Below, piece by piece: positions 22,712 through 32,903 of a stretch of 64,000 nt of DNA (the stretch's first letter is position 1; the number at the start of each line of letters is the position of its first letter). Source of the DNA: Fistulifera solaris. Its lineage: Eukaryota; Bacillariophyta; Bacillariophyceae; Naviculales; Stauroneidaceae. The notes beneath the pieces are model-generated. The model did no database searches and had not been told where the DNA came from. It saw nothing but the letters and a program-made list of their open reading frames with translations. The stretch lies in contig AP026153.1 of assembly GCA_030295235.1 (NCBI GenBank), positions 434,001 to 498,000 of the forward strand, written 5' to 3'. The position numbers and the translations under genes are program-made.

Positions 22712-24331
22712 ATGAAACTCCAGCGCATAACTTTTGTGACGGCTGGCTCACGCGGGGATGTGCAACCTTATCTCGCCATCGCTCTTGCGTTAAAGGAACG
22801 AGGCTACGAGGTGCGCTTTGCGACAAGTTGTGAGTTCGAAAAAATGATCCAGTCTTTTGGATTTGGATTTGCGGGTATTTTTCCAAACGTTGCGGCAGTT
22901 CTAAAAGAGAGTCCGAAGCTAATGCAAGCGATGCAAAACGGAGAAACCTTTACGTTGAGTGCCGGAATTTCTGCAGCTAACGCCAAGGTCGCACCCCAGG
23001 CATTCGCTAAATTCCAAATCGAGCTTGAACAGTATCCTCCGGATCTTATTGTTAAGGGATCGCTGACTGAATTTTTGGTGTATCATGCAGCTCTGACGCG
23101 CAAAATTCCTTTTTGCGACGTTTGCATCATGATGCCGATTCATCACCCCGACCGTCCTTTATTTGGATTTCCAAAATTACCGTTTGGTCTGCACAGTATC
23201 TTTCCATGGCTGTTGTTGACAGCGTACTATAACGGGCAACGTGTGTATGACTGCGAAAACGTCGTTGCTCGTCGATGGAGTAATGCAAGGTTTCGTCAGG
23301 CTATGACAAATCCGGTGATCCCTCGCATTTGTCTGGCTCCGTCACTCGCACGGCCGATCCTTTACCCCTCCATTGATGGCAACTTTAAATTTGTGGGATA
23401 TGCAACAATAGCATCGGAAAATCAAATCAAATCGCGAACTGGATCTTCATTTGGTGATTTGCGCGTGCAAACGCAAATTCAAGAGTTTCTAGATCAGTCG
23501 GCGGGCCAGGACTGTATCTACATGGGGTGGGGGAGCATGGTGTCACGTTCACCGGAACACATGACCGAGTTTGCAGTTCGGACCCTGCAGCTTGTCCGAA
23601 AACGAGGAATAATATTGTCCGGATACGCGAATCTGGGAATGCAACACATCAAAGACGTTGAATTGCTAAAGTATGCTCGCGAAAACATCCTTTTCGTTTC
23701 CGAAGCCCCACACGAATGGCTTTTCCCAAAGGTTTCGTTGACGATCCATCACGGCGGTAGCGGGACAACAGCTTCCGCCTTACGATCAGGAAAACCAACC
23801 ATTATCACGCCAGTGATTTTCGATCAATGGGACAACGCACATTTGATTAATCAACTGGGATGCGGTTATGGATTTGAAAAGCAGCAGCTCCACAAAGTTA
23901 CAAGCGATGATCTTGCGGAAGCAATCGATATGGTTCTTGGCGATCGTCGCTTTTCCGTACATTCTACTCAGGTTGCAGAACAAGTGCAGAAGGAAAATGG
24001 AGCTCGCGGTGCTGCAAAGGAGATTGAAGCCTTTTGGACCAGTTATGTGGTATCCAGCAGAATATGGTCATTGCTTCCTGGCCGACAATCAGAAAACAAG
24101 CAAATGTCTTCCGTTTTTCGTTTCTCTTGGCGATCTCTATTCGGGTTTGTGGGGTTTCTGGTGAGCTTTATTATTCCAAGAGACGCTTTTAGTCACAACC
24201 TAGTCACTACCCTTTCTTCAGCTCAAATAGAGAGAACGGATTATCAAATTGAAGAACTGCCTGATGATATTGGATGGTACGAATGCTCGGGGGATACAAA
24301 CTTATCCGCACGTGCTATTAAAAGTTGCTAA
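22712..24331 (+). CDS. UDP-glycosyltransferase, sterol/MGT type (GT1/GT28-like), 539 aa
   Basis: A GT-B fold glycosyltransferase. The N-terminal signature ITFVTAGSRGDVQPYLAIAL is typical of sterol 3-beta-glucosyltransferases and related GT1/GT28 enzymes. The donor-binding half contains MGWGSMVSRSPEHM, EAPHEWLFPKVSLTIHHGGS with GTTASALRSGKP, and PVIFDQWDNAHLINQLGCG; the HHGGSGTT and DQ motifs are the nucleotide-sugar site. A hydrophobic stretch near residues 475-495 (LFGFVGFLVSFIIP) may be a membrane anchor. The length fits the family. Sterol is the likeliest acceptor, but this rests on motif similarity alone; a lipid or xenobiotic acceptor is possible. Single exon, intact. Confidence 0.88.
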   Translation: MKLQRITFVTAGSRGDVQPYLAIALALKERGYEVRFATSCEFEKMIQSFGFGFAGIFPNVAAVLKESPKLMQAMQNGETFTLSAGISAANAKVAPQAFAKFQIELEQYPPDLIVKGSLTEFLVYHAALTRKIPFCDVCIMMPIHHPDRPLFGFPKLPFGLHSIFPWLLLTAYYNGQRVYDCENVVARRWSNARFRQAMTNPVIPRICLAPSLARPILYPSIDGNFKFVGYATIASENQIKSRTGSSFGDLRVQTQIQEFLDQSAGQDCIYMGWGSMVSRSPEHMTEFAVRTLQLVRKRGIILSGYANLGMQHIKDVELLKYARENILFVSEAPHEWLFPKVSLTIHHGGSGTTASALRSGKPTIITPVIFDQWDNAHLINQLGCGYGFEKQQLHKVTSDDLAEAIDMVLGDRRFSVHSTQVAEQVQKENGARGAAKEIEAFWTSYVVSSRIWSLLPGRQSENKQMSSVFRFSWRSLFGFVGFLVSFIIPRDAFSHNLVTTLSSAQIERTDYQIEELPDDIGWYECSGDTNLSARAIKSC

Positions 24332-24578
24332 GTTAAGAAATCAATCAGATTCCGCTGGGATCGCAACGACAAGCGCCTTTTGTTTGTTGCGACGTGACGC
24401 CGCCGACTAAAGATTCTAACCAGCTACTTTGGAGGAATGACGTTGAAAACTATGGCAAAATCCGTTTGAAACAATTTTTCAATCGCTGCTTGGTCAACTT
24501 ATGCTTCTTTGCCATAATAAATGCTAGCTATTCTCATTAAACAACATTTGATAATTTGCAAAGAAGCTAAGAGTACGT

Positions 24579-25352
24579 TTAGTCAATAAGAATAGCGTCA
24601 TCTTCGCTTTTCCCGCATTGTCGTTGTACCCGTTTTTGAGCTGGGGTCCGTTCGTCGAAGGCCATGACATCGTCGTAGGGGAGAAGAGACGTGGAGGCCA
24701 AGCCGCTTATGATATTCGCAAATGACAGATTTGGAACAACACCCTTGATTTTGTTGCGGCAATTAGGGCATTGCGTAACCTGCTTCGCACAAGCTTTACA
24801 AAAACTGTGACCACAGGGAATGATTGCAACTGGCTCTACCTGTAATTCGAGACAAAGAGAGCAGTATAGTTCTTCGGTAACATCCTTTGGTAGTACTGAG
24901 CTCCCCGTGGGCGTTGATAGAGTTGCGGCAACGGGTGTCTTAGTAGCTGAAGATTGAACTCGGTTCCGCTTTCGTGGGGACGACTGCGCTTGCGGAACAT
25001 GAGTAGCTTTGTTTTCACTTCTATATCGAACCAGATAGGAGTAACGATCGTCTCGGAGGGAAATTTTGTCTCCATCCTTCAAAGTCGTAGTGGATCCACT
25101 CGGCACATACTTGTCATTGATTAGAACGTTCTTCGTCTCCATTATAGCAATTACCCCACTTTCCAAAGCAGTCAAGGTACATTCCCTACGACTTAGACTT
25201 GGATCACCTATTTTCGTAATGGAATTACGACCCAGTGCAATTCTCTCGTTGCGAGCCGAAATAAGGATTTCGGGAAGATGAGCTACACCTTGACTCAAAA
25301 TCGCTCCAGGAGTCCCCGCTGCTGGAATCAGCCGTCCAATTGGCAGATCCAT
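24579..25352 (-). CDS. FHA plus RING-finger protein, likely E3 ubiquitin ligase, 257 aa
   Basis: The N-terminal FHA domain (about residues 30-105) shows ALGRNSITKIGDPSLSRREC, ITETKN-like METKNVLINDKYV and LKDGDKISL, the usual Gly-Arg, Ser-Arg and Asn phosphothreonine-pocket residues. A C3HC4 RING follows (about residues 165-200): CSLCLELQVEPVAIIPCGHS, then FCKACAKQVTQCPNC. FHA-RING architecture is that of the CHFR/RNF8 ligases, which bind phosphorylated proteins in mitotic or DNA-damage signalling. This protein is much shorter than CHFR and lacks its cysteine-rich C-terminus. ATG 25352 is the first in frame; the two upstream codons include only TTG. Confidence 0.87.
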   Translation of the reverse strand: MDLPIGRLIPAAGTPGAILSQGVAHLPEILISARNERIALGRNSITKIGDPSLSRRECTLTALESGVIAIMETKNVLINDKYVPSGSTTTLKDGDKISLRDDRYSYLVRYRSENKATHVPQAQSSPRKRNRVQSSATKTPVAATLSTPTGSSVLPKDVTEELYCSLCLELQVEPVAIIPCGHSFCKACAKQVTQCPNCRNKIKGVVPNLSFANIISGLASTSLLPYDDVMAFDERTPAQKRVQRQCGKSEDDAILID

Positions 25353-25670
25353 ATTCAATACAAAGGGAATAAAAAGGATAAGACAAGCACAACACTAACG
25401 GAATACTCGAAGAGATTGATGATAAGTGGTACAAGTAGGAAACCAGCATTGCGACCCCTCTATTTTACTGTACATGGCGCGCAAAAGAAACCCCGCCGTT
25501 TCTACAAGTAGCAAGTATAGTCCAAAGACTGTCGCTCAGGTACCCATTATTTCCGTTTTGTTGGTTATGTTACGGGACTTAACACATATCGAGTCGTTCT
25601 AACTGCTACACTTTATGTCTTGACAAACGGTTTATGGTCCACAAACAGTTAATTACAATATTTTTTTAGG

Positions 25671-26528
25671 TTAAGGCGCTCTAAACATTTGAATTCCGTC
25701 TTTTTGCAGGAATCCTGGTAGACCTAGCTTGCGTGAAACGTTCACAATTTTGCTGCCAACAATGCCCTTACTCAGTGTTTGCAGCCGCCCTTGATGAACC
25801 TTCTTGTTCACTCGAACGGCATCAATAATCTCATTGTCGGCGTATCCGAGACGCTTTAGCAGTTTCACGCGGTATGTACGATCCATTAACATACCCCGTT
25901 TCGTTCGTCGGTTTCCTTCTCTTATGCTTTCAAAATCGTCGACCAAAATCTCCGGGAATTCATCATACTCCCATCCAATCGAGACGCTTGGTCCATTCCT
26001 ACAAGCAGGATTATCGCCGAGTATGATTCCATATTCTCGAACAGTGATCTTGTCGAATTGTACAGTGAAATGGTGAGGATCGGCAATGATGGGTTTCGTC
26101 TTGGGGGTTTCCTCGATTTGTTGGGGCGCTTCGCTCAACCTTTCGGAAGTGCTGATGGGCTTGTGCTCCGAGGTCTCACAGTCCACTTCAGATGCATTCT
26201 CTTCGCCTGTAATGATATCATCAAGCTCCAAGTCCCATATGTTGCCATCGACGTCTCTGCTGAGCCACAGTAGTGAACTCGCGGTGGCATTAACATCAAA
26301 TCGGGTGTCTGACGATGATTCTGAGTCATCAGTATTTACACTTTCAGTGAGCTCTTCCGCTACCTCTCTGCTGATCTGATCAATCATGTCGTTCAGATAC
26401 TCGTCCTCCGACTCATCTTGATTGGCTAACCTTTCTGCGGCGTCCCAGCTCGCCGAAGACGACTCATCCATCAAGGTAGCTAACGTCCCCGATGAATCGT
26501 TTCTCTTCAGCTTGCTCATGCGAGACAT
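25671..26528 (-). CDS. Conserved diatom-type protein with a REYGIILGDNP domain
   Basis: The acidic N-terminal half (Asp/Glu/Ser-rich, about residues 1-150) precedes a conserved block: KITVREYGIILGDNPACRNG, then PSVSIGWEYDEF and DDFESIREGNRRTKRGMLMD, YRVKLLKRLGYADNEIIDAV and NKKVHQGRLQTLSKGI. I recognise this LGDNP...GW...R.LL..LG.. block from other diatom proteins of unknown function. Single exon. ATG 26528 (MSRMSKL) is chosen because the sequence above it (open to an ATG at 26741) looks less coding, but a longer form is possible. Its 3' end lies about 310 bases from the FHA-RING gene start, on the same strand. Confidence 0.72.
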   Translation of the reverse strand: MSRMSKLKRNDSSGTLATLMDESSSASWDAAERLANQDESEDEYLNDMIDQISREVAEELTESVNTDDSESSSDTRFDVNATASSLLWLSRDVDGNIWDLELDDIITGEENASEVDCETSEHKPISTSERLSEAPQQIEETPKTKPIIADPHHFTVQFDKITVREYGIILGDNPACRNGPSVSIGWEYDEFPEILVDDFESIREGNRRTKRGMLMDRTYRVKLLKRLGYADNEIIDAVRVNKKVHQGRLQTLSKGIVGSKIVNVSRKLGLPGFLQKDGIQMFRAP

Positions 26529-26741
26529 GTTGACTGTCCTTGTCGAAAAGCGTTGTGAGGCAAGAATGTGCATGGTGATGTTTTTCTCTTTCCCTTTTTT
26601 AAATTTGTGTTGCCTTGTTGGTTGTAAAAAATTGGACTCGAGGACGAAGCATGCAAACTTACTTGGCAAAGAAAGAGACAAATTCTCCTCGAAAGCAAGC
26701 GTTTCAGTGAGAACTTTGCAGTAGTAGTGCAAAAGTTCCAT

Positions 26742-28964
26742 CCAAATTTGGGAACTATAAGCATCAGAAACAGAATTTGGTTTATTTACGATTAGAGGAC
26801 TACAAGGGCTATGGTAGGATTTATTGTTTTTGTTTGAACCCAGGATTAAAGGGCCTTCGTTAGTTTCGCCGTTATGTAAGTGACATTAGCAGACAATTAT
26901 CTCTAACTTAAAGTCTTCATCTTAGACGTTTTGGGTTTAACATAAATCATAGAACATCTTTGGTAAGTGAAAGTCTTCGTAGTTTTTGCTAGTACGTTTT
27001 CAGTGAATTTTCAGTCGATGTTCAGCTTTCATTGGTAACTTGAAATTAAGGTCGACTACATTCTAGCTCATACTATCTGTCACGAATGCTTGAGCGTGAC
27101 CAATTGCTACTGGACTCCGGACACTCAACTTGAACACATGAAACAAGGATCAAGGACCAAGGATCGATAAAGGCTGCTTTCACTTTTCATCTCACTCATT
27201 CTCCTTTCCCAAATGCAAAGCGCACAGTTCTCAGTTCTCATTCTCGCATCTCGCATCTCGCATCCGTCATCCGTGGTTAGTAGTCTTCCTTATTGATCCT
27301 TGATGCTCGACTGAGCACTGAAAAATCTTATACTTGACGAAGGCTAAAGACGGTACAACATACTTCAAAACAAGGTTGTTGGGTATGGTGCGCCTGTTTT
27401 TGTCTTATAGTTCGACACGTGTTTATTTGGTCAATAAACATAAACCGTATAAGCGGTTTATAAACGTGTTTATACGTTTACGATTTTTCATAAACAAGTT
27501 TATGTCTTTAGCGTCTGTGCGTGGTACGGGGTTGTGCGTGCATTGTGTGCGTGCGTGAAACATTGAAGAGCAACCAAATCATGGTTGGCGAAGCTCTGAG
27601 CCTTAAACCAGCTAAACAAAGGGGACACGAACACCTCGGAAAGTTTAAATGCCCTCAAAATCATTCGTTATGCTTTGGATAGCCGGGTTGCTGATCAACT
27701 AAAAGTCCGTTACTGATTCGTCAATACACAGCTTGAAAAAGCACATAAGCTAATGCAACATTCAAAGCTTACCATCAAATCAGTTGTTCACCATGCAAAT
27801 GTGCAGCAATTTAACATGCTTAGATACGTTTACAATCATTGAAAGACGGGATAACCTTTTCTGGTGAGAGCGGGACGAGGGACAGACAATAAACTGCATA
27901 TGCTTGCATAAACTTGTATAAACTTGCATAAACTGCATACGATTTTTCATAAACATGTTTATGTCGAACTATATTTTGTCTCTATGCTTCAATTACCTAT
28001 TTCCTAGTTTCTAAGTGTTATGCGTTATGCTGTTATGCTCTTTGCAACTTGATACTTGATGCTCTTTGCCTGGTAACTGTAATCCCACATCCCACTTTGT
28101 GCTCCTGGCTCCTGTTCATGCAATAGTTGCAAGGTAAATTATTTTAAAAAATAAATTTGCAAATGCTGCTTATTAATTCTTGAATGCTGATGCTATGAAC
28201 GCGAAGCGCTACTGTATGTGCTATCGGGTAAGTGCTTGGTGCTTGATGCATGTGAATTATACAGCTTATGTTTCTTATTGCTGATATTGGCTCTTAGGTC
28301 TAAGAGTCTAAGGATAAAATGAACTTATTAACCCAATTAAGGAGCCTAGTTTAAGGTTTAAGAGAATAGAGAGAGATCAAAAATCCAAGCAACTACTAAT
28401 AGGTTATAGGTTTGTCGTTCGTCCTTGTTTTCCATCCTCCTTTCATTCCAAAACGATAGATTTTCGGCTCCGGCCTTGCACAATCTCACATTTCCTTTTC
28501 AGGGCATCAATTACGGTATACTAAAAAGCAGTTAGTGCGATGTGCAATCCCCCAGAAGCATTTACCGTGATCTCATTCTGTCGACTAAGATTATTCAAGT
28601 CAGTAAGTCAGTGAGTCGTAAGACCCTCTCGCCCACAAAATCATGGGCCACTAGCGTAATTCGTTTCAACATTTTCATGTATAACAATTCAACGATTGAA
28701 TCTGATAAGGTTTAGTGAAGCTGACTAGTCGATGCGTTTCACAACGCTGCAAATCCATAATGAAATAGCGGCTTTTTCGCTAGTCACGAAATACGTGCCA
28801 AGTGCTTCGGTTTGTTTAGTCTAACGTGTAATGCTAGGGTTCTTGAAACACACTCAAGTTCAAAAAATTGTCTCTAGCGTCATCCTGTGTATAATCTCAC
28901 TTCGCTACAAAAATCATGACTAACTTTTACGGAAAATCATCGCTTTGCTGAAAGTGAGCAGCCT
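26742..28964. other. AT-rich gap without genes
   Basis: This is the longest gene-free stretch of the window (2.2 kb). It holds the MITE-like element at 27408-27971, a CTCGCAT microsatellite near 27241-27275, and many short redundant AT-rich words such as CATAAAC. No coding frame with a domain was seen. Confidence 0.6.
27408..27971. mobile_element. MITE-like element, 564 bases, TA flanks
   Basis: The ends are inverted copies of TAGTTCGACA (27408-27417 and the complement at 27962-27971). The similarity continues inward as CGTGTTTAT versus CATGTTTAT after a small gap. Both sides are flanked by TA (27406-27407 and 27972-27973), as for Tc1/mariner-type target duplications. Inside, two direct copies of ACGATTTTTCATAAACA and GTTTATG lie near each end. 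No transposase frame is present, so it would be non-autonomous. The case rests on short TIRs. Confidence 0.55.
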
Positions 28965-30251
28965 TCATGTCAAAGCAAAGTCATCGCTCACGGAGAATAG
29001 AGGCGCATCGTTTTGTTCATTATCCCTATAAGGGCGAGTAACACAATTCACTTCGACCTCGGTTGCGCTCACTTGGCTCTTTGATGTCGAAATACTACTC
29101 GATCGAGCACCAAAATCGGCCGGTGTCGAAAGACTGCTGACGGTCGAATGGGACGAACGGGCTTCATACGGTAAAGTCGTCTTTTCTGCGATTGTATCTT
29201 CGACGTTCGACGGTGATTTGTTGGGCTGTCCCAGTGATTTCAGTTCGACAAAATATTCACCAGTCGGTGCGCACTTCGAATGCACATCCCGAATGGTTTC
29301 CGTGATGGCGTTGTCTTCACAAGCTCCTTGCGGATCCAGCATATCATCGATGTTGTCCCACAAATTCTGCATCGTGTTGGTGGCCCCTTTCAAAATGATG
29401 CCGGCGTTTTCGGAGTGCAATTCCATCGTTCGATGCATCACCTGCAACGCGCGATGCACAAAGAGACCTGTGGGCAATAAAACGGTAGCACCGATGCAAA
29501 GAAGGACCCACCCTTTCCATCGTTCTAGTGGGTCTAAATGCACTACCGCTTGCACACAGGCACCCAAGCTAACTAGTACGAGTATGAAGGAGAATGTCAT
29601 GGAGAGTCGCTTGCAGAATGTCGGCCGAATCAAAGCCTCTTGTTCGTCTTCCTTCTGGTCTTCGACTTGCTGTTGAAACACTTCCTTGAGAACCGAGCTC
29701 GTCGGCTCTTGAGGTATCACTAAAATTTCTACGTTCGCAAAACCCTGCTCCAGCAGATGCTGCGTGGCAAAATGCTTTCGTACTTGAATTTTGTTGTCTC
29801 CTACGGGAGAATTGACCATGTAATCAATGACGGCTCGGTAGGTAGGAAGTCCCGATCCCATGGCATCTTCTTCTACCGATACTTGTAAAACATGCCCTCT
29901 CACTAAAATGGAGTCCTTTTGATAGCGCGCCAAGTCGGATCGCACTAAGGAGCTAAGCATACACACCGTCCAGCCGAGCGCCATGGCCAAACACAACCAA
30001 ACATCCGATAGATGCGAATAATAATCCGTCGGTCCCCGTCCTCGCTTCATCGGTTGCTCCATAGTAACTGTGTTGTCATAATAGCGTTGATTGGTGCGAT
30101 GCGGATCATCGCCGCGACTAAGATGTTGCGGTTGTTGCATATTATTATGGTTGTTCGCCGCCAACGAGACATCGACCGACAAGAGAATTGCTGTCAGAAT
30201 GATGCGCTTCCACGAGCCTTTCGAAGAACTGTGTCGTGTTGAAGATTGCAT
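28965..30251 (-). CDS. Membrane protein of unknown function (DUF3592-like), 428 aa
   Basis: It begins with a signal-like segment (WKRIILTAILLSVDVSLA, residues 14-31) followed by an Asn/Gln/His-rich stretch. Transmembrane segments are likely at about 85-105 (VWLCLAMALGWTVCMLSSLV), 218-240 (MTFSFILVLVSLGACVQAVV) and 250-270 (VLLCIGATVLLPTGLFVHRA). Between the first and second lies a beta-rich soluble domain (ILVRGHVLQVSVEEDAMGSG; YRAVIDYMVNSP; RKHFATQHLLEQG) reminiscent of DUF3592 domains. The Ser/Thr-rich C-terminus (about 130 residues) is probably cytosolic and disordered. Single exon, intact. Its start is 510 bases from the HIR exon and they are divergent, so the two may share regulation. 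Confidence 0.7.
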   Translation of the reverse strand: MQSSTRHSSSKGSWKRIILTAILLSVDVSLAANNHNNMQQPQHLSRGDDPHRTNQRYYDNTVTMEQPMKRGRGPTDYYSHLSDVWLCLAMALGWTVCMLSSLVRSDLARYQKDSILVRGHVLQVSVEEDAMGSGLPTYRAVIDYMVNSPVGDNKIQVRKHFATQHLLEQGFANVEILVIPQEPTSSVLKEVFQQQVEDQKEDEQEALIRPTFCKRLSMTFSFILVLVSLGACVQAVVHLDPLERWKGWVLLCIGATVLLPTGLFVHRALQVMHRTMELHSENAGIILKGATNTMQNLWDNIDDMLDPQGACEDNAITETIRDVHSKCAPTGEYFVELKSLGQPNKSPSNVEDTIAEKTTLPYEARSSHSTVSSLSTPADFGARSSSISTSKSQVSATEVEVNCVTRPYRDNEQNDAPLFSVSDDFALT

Positions 30252-30759
30252 TCTTCTTTGAAAAAGAGACTGACTGAAGATGAATGTAGGAAAAATGAAT
30301 GATGATTAAATGCAATGTTTCTTGTCGTTCATTAGTGTTCGTTGGGTTATTGCGTTCGTTGTTGTGAGTTTCTTTATGCGCACCTCGTGTCGCGAGGATG
30401 AACTGTGCCTACTGCCATGAATGCTGTTGCGACTTCATTTCAAAGATAAGATATAGAAGAGCACGTGTTTTTCATAACAAGTTATTGTGGGTACGTATAG
30501 TAGTATTGGCCGAGTGCGCAAGCAGGACCCTCTGTCGCACCGACTCTAGTACTTTTCAAGCGATACACAGGATGATCCTTTTCGAGTTCGGAGTTCGGAA
30601 GCTATCAACAAGCACACGATGACACGCAAAAGATGCGCCGCAAAAATGATAACTTACCAGTAAACAAAAGGTACCGCACAAAAGCAAGATCGTTATTATC
30701 AACTCGAATAGCCTTTGAATAAGTAGATTATGGAAGACTTTTGGTCCGAGAGGCGGCAG

Positions 30760-31699
30760 TCAATGCTGTTGTTTGGTTTGTGTTCGCACAAATGAAATCG
30801 CCGTGGTAAGATCTGAACGAACTGAGGATACTTCATGCGCTCTTCATTCTCCGATCGAATGCCCTGAACTCTCCTTCTTCTTCTTCTTTTTCTTCGTTTA
30901 GGTCGAAGACCTCGGTCAGTTCAAGCAAATGCTTTCTCCGGGTCTATCTTTCATTTGTTGTCCTTTCCAACAAGTGGCGGGTCGTTTGTCTCTGCGTATC
31001 ATGCAACTGGATGTCATTTGCGAAACCAAAACCAAAGACAATGTCTTTATTCAAGTAGCCGTGGCGGTACAATATCGAGTGATTGCCGAAGGAGCATACG
31101 ATGCCTTTTATCGTCTCACCGATCCGCGTGGACAAATTCAATCCTACGTCTTTGATGTCATCCGTAGTACGGTTCCCAAATTGGAACTGGATGAAGCGTT
31201 TTCGTCCAAAGATGAAATCGCGAATGCGGTGTTGCGACAGCTGCAACATGTCATGAAAGAATATGGATACGAAATCCGTAATACCCTAGTGACCGATCTC
31301 AGTCCCGATGCCCGCGTCAAAGCCAGTATGAATGAAATCAACGCGAGTCGCCGTTTGAAAGAAGCCGCTTCGCACAAGGCCGAAGCCGAAAAAACCAAAC
31401 AAGTCAAAGCCGCCGAAGCGGAAGCGGAGGCGCGGTACTTGAGTGGACTTGGTGTCGCGCGGCAGCGCAAGGCTATTATCAGTGGTTTGCAAAGCAGTGT
31501 TGCCGAATTCAGTGAAGAAGTGGACGGGGCCACTCCGAAAGATGTGATGGATATTCTGTTGTTGAGTCAGTATTTTGACACGTTGTCCAGTGTCGGAGCC
31601 AACTCGTTGTTTCTGGAGCATGATCCAGAAACAGTAGCGTCCATGCGAGCATCGGTGCGTCAGTCTTTCCTGACGAGTGATGCCATCATGAAGCGTTAA
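30760..31699 (+). CDS. Hypersensitive-induced response (HIR)-type SPFH/band-7 protein; 5' exon not found
   Basis: HIR proteins are SPFH-domain membrane scaffolds that oligomerise at the plasma membrane through N-terminal acylation. The exon before the intron reads QCCCLVCVRTNEIAV, a Cys-rich acylation-type N-terminus. Intron 30806-30901 (96 bases, GTAAGA...TTTAG) joins it in frame to VEDLGQFKQMLSPGLSF, followed by GRLSLRIMQLDVICETKTKD, NVFIQVAVAVQYRV, DPRGQIQSYVFDVIRSTVPK and the coiled-coil ASRRLKEAASHKAEAEKTKQ typical of HIR. The C-terminus (QYFDTLSSVGANSLFLEHDP) also matches. The usual Met-Gly start is absent: there is no in-frame ATG before a stop at 30716, but CAG at 30757-30759 can be an acceptor, implying a small upstream exon that I could not place. 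Confidence 0.87.
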
Positions 31700-32903
31700 A
31701 CTGTGAACTGTTTGTAATTTGTGAGGATTGTGCCAGCAACTTGGGAAAGAATAAATGCTGATTTGCTGTAACGATGATATGACTTTACTAATGGCACAGC
31801 GAATTATGAAACTACAAAGTATTGCGCAAACAATTGAACAACCTTATGTTGGAATTAATAAAGACAATTTATTCCCTTTCAATCTTTCAAGGATTTTCGT
31901 GATTGCGTTTGGTCTTTAGCTAATAAATCGGAAACCGGACGTAAAGAGGCTTTGTTAGTGCGCCACGCATAAGACATAAGACCTAGTTGCTCATGTCTGT
32001 GTGCGACGTGTGTGCACACAGTCGAGACATGGATCTGAAGCCACCCCCAAGGAACGAGCCCCCGCGAACGGGGAGGGCGAGTGCGTAAAAAGCACCCAGG
32101 GGCTAACCCTTGAAGGCAGCTTCTGTAGAGAAAAGGTTGAAAAGAGTCGCTGATTGCGAAAAACAGCAATTCAGAATTTCCGTCTCTTGCACAATAGTAG
32201 CAATATTTCAACTATAGTCCAAGTGTTAAGTCAATTTATCCATGACTGCAATTCAGTCGTGAATCAAATTCTTTCGAGCGACAATGCTCCCTACAATTTT
32301 ATTATCCAGCAAGTTTTTATTAAGTCTTTGAGTTCCATTTGCCGTTGTTGCAATGCAATACTCATAAGCAGCGTTTGCATTACACATTTCAATATGTGAC
32401 GTCGAAAAGCCTGCGAAACGTCGTCACCTTATGCTACTATGGATCGAAAGTGTTGGTTCTAGGAGACTACGACACGAATGCAGTTCAGTCATGGGACATG
32501 CATTAAAATACATTCTTAGTGATTTTTCGAGCCGGCTTGTCATCTAATCCACATTTTTGCAAGGTCAAATAATAAGAGAGAGGGAAATATAAAATGAAAT
32601 TGATCAGAATGGAACCTTTCGTCCAGTATCGAGTGTGATGGCCATTTTTTGCGTGTCAACGACTTTGGCAAAAGTCTCAACGAGTACCGTTTTCGCATAG
32701 TATCTTGGCCACTGTATAATGATGAGTAGTCTGGAGGCATCCTTTTCTTTCGTTTTGGTTTTTGCGACATTTCGACAAACACAATAAGTCAAGAACGTAA
32801 TATAACATTGTGTTTGTTCGATGCCTTCTTTTCGATTATAATACCGAGCAGTTCGATTACTTGTAGAAAAATACGGCAGAAACAACTTATAAGTCGCTCC
32901 AAC
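31700..32903. other. Intergenic with dyad repeats and a GC-rich structured stretch
   Basis: Contains dyads of the CATGACTG...CAGTC family at 32241-32261 and 32476-32493 (inverted), and a compact run of potential hairpins at 32009-32110: TGTGTGCACACA; CCCCG-CGAA-CGGGG at 32060-32073; GTGC/GCAC at 32081-32095; AGGG/CCCT at 32098-32110. I cannot match these hairpins to a known RNA family. Open frames overlapping them look like shadows. Confidence 0.5.

Noticed and set aside
26742-28964. Virus-like or retroelement remnant in the AT-rich gap
   Set aside because: No reverse transcriptase, integrase, capsid or LTR signature was seen; only short redundant words and the MITE-like element.
31879-32211. 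110-codon minus-strand frame over the hairpin-rich segment
   Set aside because: No recognisable domain, and the DNA shows hairpins that explain its composition better.
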